In this document: positions 59,882-64,000 of the stretch, piece after piece | Numbering within the stretch: the first letter of the stretch is position 1 | How the letters are laid out: the number at the start of each line of letters is the position of its first letter | DNA from: Niastella yeongjuensis | GTDB taxonomy: Bacteria > Bacteroidota > Bacteroidia > Chitinophagales > Chitinophagaceae | Direction of reading: 5' to 3' | Assembly (NCBI RefSeq): GCF_900110245.1 | Contig: NZ_FOCZ01000018.1 | Span: forward strand, 62,001-126,000 | DNA: 64,000 nucleotides | Translations under genes and position numbers: made by a program | Notes under the pieces: generated by a model | Told to the model about the DNA's origin: nothing | Databases searched by the model: none | Seen by the model: only the letters and a program-made list of their open reading frames with translations

Positions 59882-60280
59882 TTAGTAGATGTAGCAAAGA
59901 ACTTCGCCGCCAACGTTCTGGCTTTTGGCTTGTTTGTCGGTCATTACACCATGAGAAGTGCTCACGATAGCAACACCCAGACCATTTTTTACTCTTTTGA
60001 ATTCAGCAGGGCTGGCGTACTGACGCAGACCAGGACGGCTAACTCTTTCCAGAGATTTGATAGCAGGCTCTTTACTTTGAGGATCGTACTTCAAGGCTAT
60101 TTTGATAAGACCTTGTTTGTTATCATCCTCAAATTTGTATTTCAGAATGTATCCCTGATCGTACAATATTTCAGTAATACGTTTTTTCAGATTAGAAGCC
60201 GGGATCTCAACAATCCGGTGTCCAGCCATCTGTGCATTACGAACTCTTGTCAGGTAATCTGCTATGGGATCAGTAACCAT
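59882..60280 (-). CDS. rpsH: 30S ribosomal protein S8
   Basis: 132 residues: DPIADYLTRVRNAQMAGHRI and the C-terminal signature GLGVAIVSTSHGVMTDKQAK. It binds the central domain of 16S rRNA and in other bacteria represses the spc operon by binding its mRNA. Between rpsN and rplF. Confidence 0.97.
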   Translation of the reverse strand: MVTDPIADYLTRVRNAQMAGHRIVEIPASNLKKRITEILYDQGYILKYKFEDDNKQGLIKIALKYDPQSKEPAIKSLERVSRPGLRQYASPAEFKRVKNGLGVAIVSTSHGVMTDKQAKSQNVGGEVLCYIY

Positions 60281-60364
60281 GTGTATTTTAAGTTAATTCA
60301 GTTTTACAATTTTATTCAAGAGTAGTTCCTGATTACAGGCTTGCTCTCATGTCTTGTGAGGCTT

Positions 60365-60381
60365 TCCCGATAGTATCGGGA
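60365..60381. repeat. CCCGAT...ATCGGG palindrome between rpsN and rpsH
   Basis: TCCCGA-TAGTA-TCGGGA. Same core as the palindromes at 14671, 50810 and 60698. Confidence 0.85.
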
Positions 60382-60387
60382 TTTGCC

Positions 60388-60657
60388 TTACCAGGATGCT
60401 TTTCTTACACCCGGGATTTTGCCATTCAACGCCATTTCACGGAACGTAACACGACTTAAACCAAAGTAACGGATGTATCCTTTGGGACGACCGGTTATCT
60501 GGCAACGGTTTTTCAGACGAACTGTAGAAGAATTCTTCGGCAATTCATCCAGCGCTTTCCAATCACCGGCAGCTTTCAGGGCAGCACGCTTTTCAGCATG
60601 TTGCGCTACCATACGTTCTCTTTTCCTTTGTCTGGCTTTAACTGACTCTTTAGCCAT
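60388..60657 (-). CDS. rpsN: 30S ribosomal protein S14
   Basis: 89 residues, the long form without zinc-binding cysteine pairs: [40 protein letters not shown] and the C-terminal signature [20 protein letters not shown]. Between rplE and rpsH. Confidence 0.97.
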   Translation of the reverse strand: MAKESVKARQRKRERMVAQHAEKRAALKAAGDWKALDELPKNSSTVRLKNRCQITGRPKGYIRYFGLSRVTFREMALNGKIPGVRKASW

Positions 60658-60697
60658 AATTTATTTTACGTTTTGAGATTTCTAAATGTATAGATGA

Positions 60698-60717
60698 ATC
60701 CCGATGGTTATCGGGAT
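60698..60717. repeat. CCCGA...TCGGG palindrome between rplE and rpsN
   Basis: ATCCCGA-TGGTTA-TCGGGAT, 5 bases beyond the rplE stop. Confidence 0.85.
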
Positions 60718-60722
60718 GTTTC

Positions 60723-61292
60723 TTAATCTTTTTTAGCTCCTTTGAACGGCATGCCCAACTCTTTCAACAGCTCATACGCTTCTTCATTGGTTTGGGCAGT
60801 AGTTACAAACGTAATATCCATACCGGTGATCTTGTTCACCTTGTCGATGTCGATCTCAGGGAAAATGATCTGCTCGGTAACGCCTAAAGTATAGTTGCCA
60901 CGGCCATCAAATGCTTTTTCATTGATCCCTTTGAAGTCACGTACACGGGGTAATGAAGTAGCGATCAGCCTGTCGAGGAACTCATACATTTTGGTACCAC
61001 GTAAAGTTACGCGGGCACCGATAGGCATGTTCTTACGCAATTTAAAGTTTGAAATGTCTTTTTTAGACATTGTCGGAATTGCTTTCTGACCAGAAATGTT
61101 TGTCAGCTCTTCAATAGCTACATCCACGAGCTTTTTATCAGAAACGGCACCGTTCACACCACGGTTGATACAGATCTTCTCCAATTTGGGGCACTGCATC
61201 ACCGTACCATAACTAAAACGTTTCATTAAAGCAGGTACAACTTCTTTTTTGTACTTATCTGCCAGCCTGGGAGTATATTTTGTTGTAGACAT
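60723..61292 (-). CDS. rplE: 50S ribosomal protein L5
   Basis: 189 residues: [56 protein letters not shown] and [16 protein letters not shown], the L5 signature region. Binds 5S rRNA. Between rplX and rpsN. Confidence 0.97.
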   Translation of the reverse strand: MSTTKYTPRLADKYKKEVVPALMKRFSYGTVMQCPKLEKICINRGVNGAVSDKKLVDVAIEELTNISGQKAIPTMSKKDISNFKLRKNMPIGARVTLRGTKMYEFLDRLIATSLPRVRDFKGINEKAFDGRGNYTLGVTEQIIFPEIDIDKVNKITGMDITFVTTAQTNEEAYELLKELGMPFKGAKKD

Positions 61293-61357
61293 CTTATTTA
61301 GCTTAGCGTGTATGTTTCATGCGCGGGGCACTCAGCATAACACAATTGATAATCGAA

Positions 61358-61696
61358 TTATTTAATTGCTTCACCAGTTTCTTTAGAAATACGCACCAGT
61401 TTACCGTTCTCACGGCTGCGTTTTATTTTTACACCAGAACCGGCTTTGGCATCCCACAACATCACATTGGAAATGTGAATAGCAGCTTCTTTCTTTACGA
61501 TACCGCCACGGGTGTTACGAGCCGAAGGTTTGGTATGGCGGGTAACGATGTTAACGCCTTCAACCAGCACACGGCTTTTTTCTGGAAATACTTCCAAAAC
61601 TTTGCGGGGCTTTTTAGCGTCTTTATCATCACCGGCAATAACTACTACGGTGTCGCCTTTTTTAATATTAAACTTAGGTTTGAATCTGTTGCTCAT
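61358..61696 (-). CDS. rplX: 50S ribosomal protein L24
   Basis: 112 residues with the KOW motif KGDTVVVIAGDDKDAKKPRK, then VLVEGVNIVTRHTKPS and KEAAIHISNVMLWDAKAG. It starts assembly of the 50S subunit. Between rplN and rplE. Confidence 0.97.
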   Translation of the reverse strand: MSNRFKPKFNIKKGDTVVVIAGDDKDAKKPRKVLEVFPEKSRVLVEGVNIVTRHTKPSARNTRGGIVKKEAAIHISNVMLWDAKAGSGVKIKRSRENGKLVRISKETGEAIK

Positions 61697-61804
61697 TTTA
61701 TTTAAGCTTAACGCGAAACGGATACCAGTTAAGGAAAACGCAACGCTGTTTACAAGTTATATTATTGTCCAAAGGCATTCAACGCAGCCTTTGGCGTTTT
61801 ACTC

Positions 61805-62173
61805 TTAAAGTACTTCAGGTGCCAAAGAAATGATCTTCATGTAACCTTTATCACGCAACTCTCTGGCAACTGGTCCGAAGATACGGGTACCGCGAGGCTC
61901 ATCAGACTGATTCAACAACACTACTGCATTGTCATCAAAACGGATATAAGATCCGTCTTTGCGGCGTAATTTATTCTTGGTGCGAACAATTACCGCTTTG
62001 ACAACTGTACCTTTTTTAATACCACCGGCAGGAATAGCATCCTTTACGGTTACTACAATTTTATCGCCTATTTTGGCGTAATCCTGGCCGCTGTTTCCCA
62101 GTACACGGATACACAGTACTTCCTTGGCGCCACTGTTATCAGCTACATTTAATCTAGACTCTTGCTGAATCAT
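61805..62173 (-). CDS. rplN: 50S ribosomal protein L14
   Basis: 122 residues: [20 protein letters not shown], the L14 signature [20 protein letters not shown] and [20 protein letters not shown] at the end. Between rpsQ and rplX. Confidence 0.97.
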   Translation of the reverse strand: MIQQESRLNVADNSGAKEVLCIRVLGNSGQDYAKIGDKIVVTVKDAIPAGGIKKGTVVKAVIVRTKNKLRRKDGSYIRFDDNAVVLLNQSDEPRGTRIFGPVARELRDKGYMKIISLAPEVL

Positions 62174-62174
62174 T

Positions 62175-62292
62175 GTTTTAGCTTTTAGCTCTCAGCCTTT
62201 AGCCCCTACATTATCGGGACCACCAGCGATGATTAAAAATTTATTTGAAATCGTCGTTGGCTTACAGCTAACCGCTTACAGCCAACAGCTTA
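62175..62292. repeat. Heptamer element between rpsQ and rplN
   Basis: Left arm (62175-62206) of TTTAGCT, TTTAGCT, CTCAGCC, TTTAGCC units; right arm (62258-62292) of GCTTACA, GCTAACC, GCTTACA, GCCAACA units, roughly inverted. TATCGGGACC in the middle is half of the CCCGAT palindrome. The right arm reaches the rpsQ stop codon. Confidence 0.75.
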
Positions 62293-62550
62293 TTACTTCG
62301 CCTTTTCTACAACTTCTACCAGTCTCCACCGTTTAGTTTTGCTCAGGGGGCGGGTTTCCATGATACGTACAGTATCGCCTATAGTGCACTCATTTTTTTC
62401 GTCATGAGCATGGAATTTGGTAGTCTTTTTTACGAACTTACCATAAATAGGGTGTTTTACTCTTCTTTCAACAGAAACAGTAACGGTTTTTTCCATTCTG
62501 TTGCTGGTAACAACCCCGATTCTCGTTTTACGCAAATTTCTATCGAGCAT
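62293..62550 (-). CDS. rpsQ: 30S ribosomal protein S17
   Basis: 85 residues: [38 protein letters not shown], and the S17 signature [19 protein letters not shown]. Primary 16S rRNA binder. Between rpmC and rplN. Confidence 0.97.
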   Translation of the reverse strand: MLDRNLRKTRIGVVTSNRMEKTVTVSVERRVKHPIYGKFVKKTTKFHAHDEKNECTIGDTVRIMETRPLSKTKRWRLVEVVEKAK

Positions 62551-62561
62551 TATAATAAATT

Positions 62562-62633
62562 TGATAATTTGGTAATTAGCTAATGTGATAATTTAAACCA
62601 ACTAGCGTATTAGCACATTGGCTAATTAGCACA
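62562..62633. repeat. Octamer element between rpmC and rpsQ
   Basis: Left units TAATTTGG, TAATTAGC, TAATGTGA; right units TATTAGCA, CATTGGCT, AATTAGCA, CATTATT. AATTAGCTAATGTG on the left is inverted against CACATTGGCTAATT on the right (one mismatch). Confidence 0.8.
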
Positions 62634-62843
62634 TTATTTTGCCAGTTCCTTGTTTCTTAATTCTGTTTTTAAACGAGCCACATCTCTGCGCAGGTCACGG
62701 ATGCTCATTGGGTTCTCCAGAGGAGAAATTGCATGAGCGAACTCCAGCTTTTTCAAGCGCAGTTCATCTTCCTGAATACGGGCTTTCAGATCATCCGCAC
62801 TCATTTCCTTCACGCTCTTATTGAAATCTATTTTCTTTGACAT
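62634..62843 (-). CDS. rpmC: 50S ribosomal protein L29
   Basis: 69 residues, two helices: ELKMSADDL-type start (KEMSADDLKARIQEDELRLKK) and the signature SPLENPMSIRDLRRDVARLK. Sits by the peptide exit tunnel. Between rplP and rpsQ. Confidence 0.96.
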   Translation of the reverse strand: MSKKIDFNKSVKEMSADDLKARIQEDELRLKKLEFAHAISPLENPMSIRDLRRDVARLKTELRNKELAK

Positions 62844-62902
62844 TATTCTTTATTTGAAAATTGATAATTAGCGCATCCCGACTTTAGCAGGGATCCAGCC
62901 TA

Positions 62903-63322
62903 TTATGCACTATAGTCGCGTCTTACGATGAACTTGGTTTTGATTGGCAGTTTTTGTGCCGCCAGTTCCAGTGCCTCTTTTGCTACCTGTTCAGTAACAC
63001 CATCACATTCGAAGATGATACGACCTGGTTCCACTACTGCAGCCCAGAATTCAGGGTTACCTTTACCTTTACCCATACGTACTTCAAGTGGCTTGCGGGT
63101 AATTGGTTTGTCAGGAAATATGCGGATCCAAACATTACCTTCACGCTTCATAGCGCGGGTCAAAGCCTGGCGGGCAGCTTCGATCTGACGATTTGTTAAC
63201 CAGATAGCTTCCTGGGATTTTAAAGCGAAAGAACCAAATGCGATGGTAGTACCACGCTTTGCTACTTCGCGGATACGGCCCTTCTGCGCTTTCCGGTGTT
63301 TCGTCCTTTTTGGCTGTAACAT
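62903..63322 (-). CDS. rplP: 50S ribosomal protein L16
   Basis: 139 residues: [60 protein letters not shown] and [20 protein letters not shown], the L16 signatures. It helps shape the tRNA A site. Between rpsC and rpmC. Confidence 0.97.
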   Translation of the reverse strand: MLQPKRTKHRKAQKGRIREVAKRGTTIAFGSFALKSQEAIWLTNRQIEAARQALTRAMKREGNVWIRIFPDKPITRKPLEVRMGKGKGNPEFWAAVVEPGRIIFECDGVTEQVAKEALELAAQKLPIKTKFIVRRDYSA

Positions 63323-63324
63323 TT

Positions 63325-63381
63325 ATCTAAAATTTGAAAATTTGAAAATTGGTTAATTTGAAGGTTGCCTTTCAAATTAGT
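63325..63381. repeat. AATTTGAA octamer element between rpsC and rplP
   Basis: Units AATTTGAA, AATTTGAA, AATTGGTT, AATTTGAA, then TTG and an inverted CCTTTCAAATTA. The rpsC stop codon (TAA, 63377-63379 on the minus strand) lies within the last inverted unit. Confidence 0.8.
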
Positions 63382-64000
63382 CTTGTTGTCTGTTTCTGTC
63401 ACCACCTCTGCGATCTCCACCACCACCGTGATGTCTTCTGTCGCCACCACCTCTTCTGTCACCACCACCACGATGACCGCGGTTTTCACCACCTTCACCT
63501 TCTCTTCTGTCTCTTCTGTCGTTCACATCGCTCTTACCACCAACGAGGTTCGGGTTCAGATCTCTTTTACCCAGTACTTCACCTTTACAGATCCATACTT
63601 TGATACCGATTTTACCATAAACAGTTAACGCGAATACGTTAGCATAGTCGATATCCATACGCAGGGTATGCAATGGGGTACGACCCTGTTTGATTTCTTC
63701 GGTACGGGCAATTTCAGCACCACCCAAACGACCGCTGATTTTTATTTTGATACCTTCAGCACCCATGCGCAGTGCAGAAGCGATAGCCATTTTAATGGCG
63801 CGTTTGTAGTTGATACGGTTTTCGATCTGACGGGCGATGGTATCACCTACGATCATAGCGTCCAACTCGGGGCGACGAATTTCAAGAATGTTGATCTGCA
63901 CATCTTCTTTACCAGTCAATTTCTTCAACTCTTCTTTAATGCGATCAACCTCATTCCCACCTTTACCTATGATAATACCAGGCTTTGAAGTGTGAATGGT
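63377..64000 (-). CDS. rpsC: 30S ribosomal protein S3 (N-terminal part outside window)
   Basis: The frame runs to the window edge; about 207 residues are visible and roughly 70 N-terminal residues are missing. The KH domain shows [20 protein letters not shown], then [20 protein letters not shown] and the S3 signature [20 protein letters not shown] and [20 protein letters not shown]. After residue [11 protein letters not shown] comes an extra tail of about 50 residues rich in Gly, Arg, Asp and His ([18 protein letters not shown]), not found in standard S3. S3 is at the mRNA entry of the 30S subunit and works with S10 and S14. First visible gene of the operon, followed by rplP. Confidence 0.96.
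   Translation of the reverse strand, partial: TIHTSKPGIIIGKGGNEVDRIKEELKKLTGKEDVQINILEIRRPELDAMIVGDTIARQIENRINYKRAIKMAIASALRMGAEGIKIKISGRLGGAEIARTEEIKQGRTPLHTLRMDIDYANVFALTVYGKIGIKVWICKGEVLGKRDLNPNLVGGKSDVNDRRDRREGEGGENRGHRGGGDRRGGGDRRHHGGGGDRRGGDRNRQQD

Overview
The window looks like the chromosome of a member of the Bacteroidota, most likely the Chitinophagaceae (Niastella/Chitinophaga-like; family and genus are inference). Supporting signs are an ECF sigma/FecR pair beside TonB-linked proteins, four secreted proteins ending in type IX secretion (T9SS) C-terminal sorting domains, promoter elements of the Bacteroidota form TTTG-N18-21-TAnnTTTG, weak Shine-Dalgarno sequences, and ribosomal proteins of Bacteroidota type.

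Layout. 1-7.9 kb, plus strand: sigma factor (cut by the window edge), FecR anti-sigma factor, an STN-domain protein fused to a surface-repeat barrel, a paralogue of that barrel without STN, a TonB-dependent receptor without STN, and a GIN-domain lipoprotein. This resembles a cell-surface signalling locus in which the sensory STN domain and the receptor are separate proteins. 8.7-13.5 kb, minus: two T9SS pectate lyases (PL1 and PL9) with almost identical C-terminal modules. 14-20 kb: glycine-zipper lipoprotein, stand-alone receiver domain, an error-prone polymerase operon (dnaE-like, dinB) with a promoter covered by inverted TTAGT repeats, and an SRPBCC protein. 20-35 kb: SoxB-like Tat phosphoesterase, AIM6-like phosphodiesterase, a divergent HxlR/NmrA pair, lipoprotein, a truncated metallopeptidase remnant, alpha/beta hydrolase, a T9SS metalloprotease with beta-gamma-crystallin domains, an SPFH/zinc-ribbon pair, GNAT, and two DUF4242 genes, one fused to a cyclase-like and an AraC domain. 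35.5-42 kb: a second T9SS metalloprotease, a DUF2157/DUF4401-like membrane pair and a TonB_C-like secreted protein.

42.2-44.4 kb is a degraded islet: a kinase-like gene of polyvalent-protein type, then frameshifted gene remnants on both strands, then tRNA-Val(GAC). 44.4-50 kb is housekeeping metabolism (dienelactone hydrolase, proline dehydrogenase, dipeptide epimerase, thioesterase, acyltransferase, HAD phosphatase). 50-50.9 kb is an 800-base gene-free stretch. 50.9-55.8 kb holds rpsA, a DinB-fold protein, a BaiN-like flavoprotein and map. 55.9-64 kb, minus, is the S10/spc ribosomal protein operon from rpsC (cut by the edge) to secY.

The most unusual structure is a dispersed family of short elements made of 7- or 8-bp units, often in two inverted arms. 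They lie between genes at about 4.7, 45.3, 46.7 and 50.1 kb, in several spacers of the ribosomal operon, and once in frame inside a flavoprotein gene at 54.5 kb. I could not run any search, so family names rest on motifs and domain order read from the translations.
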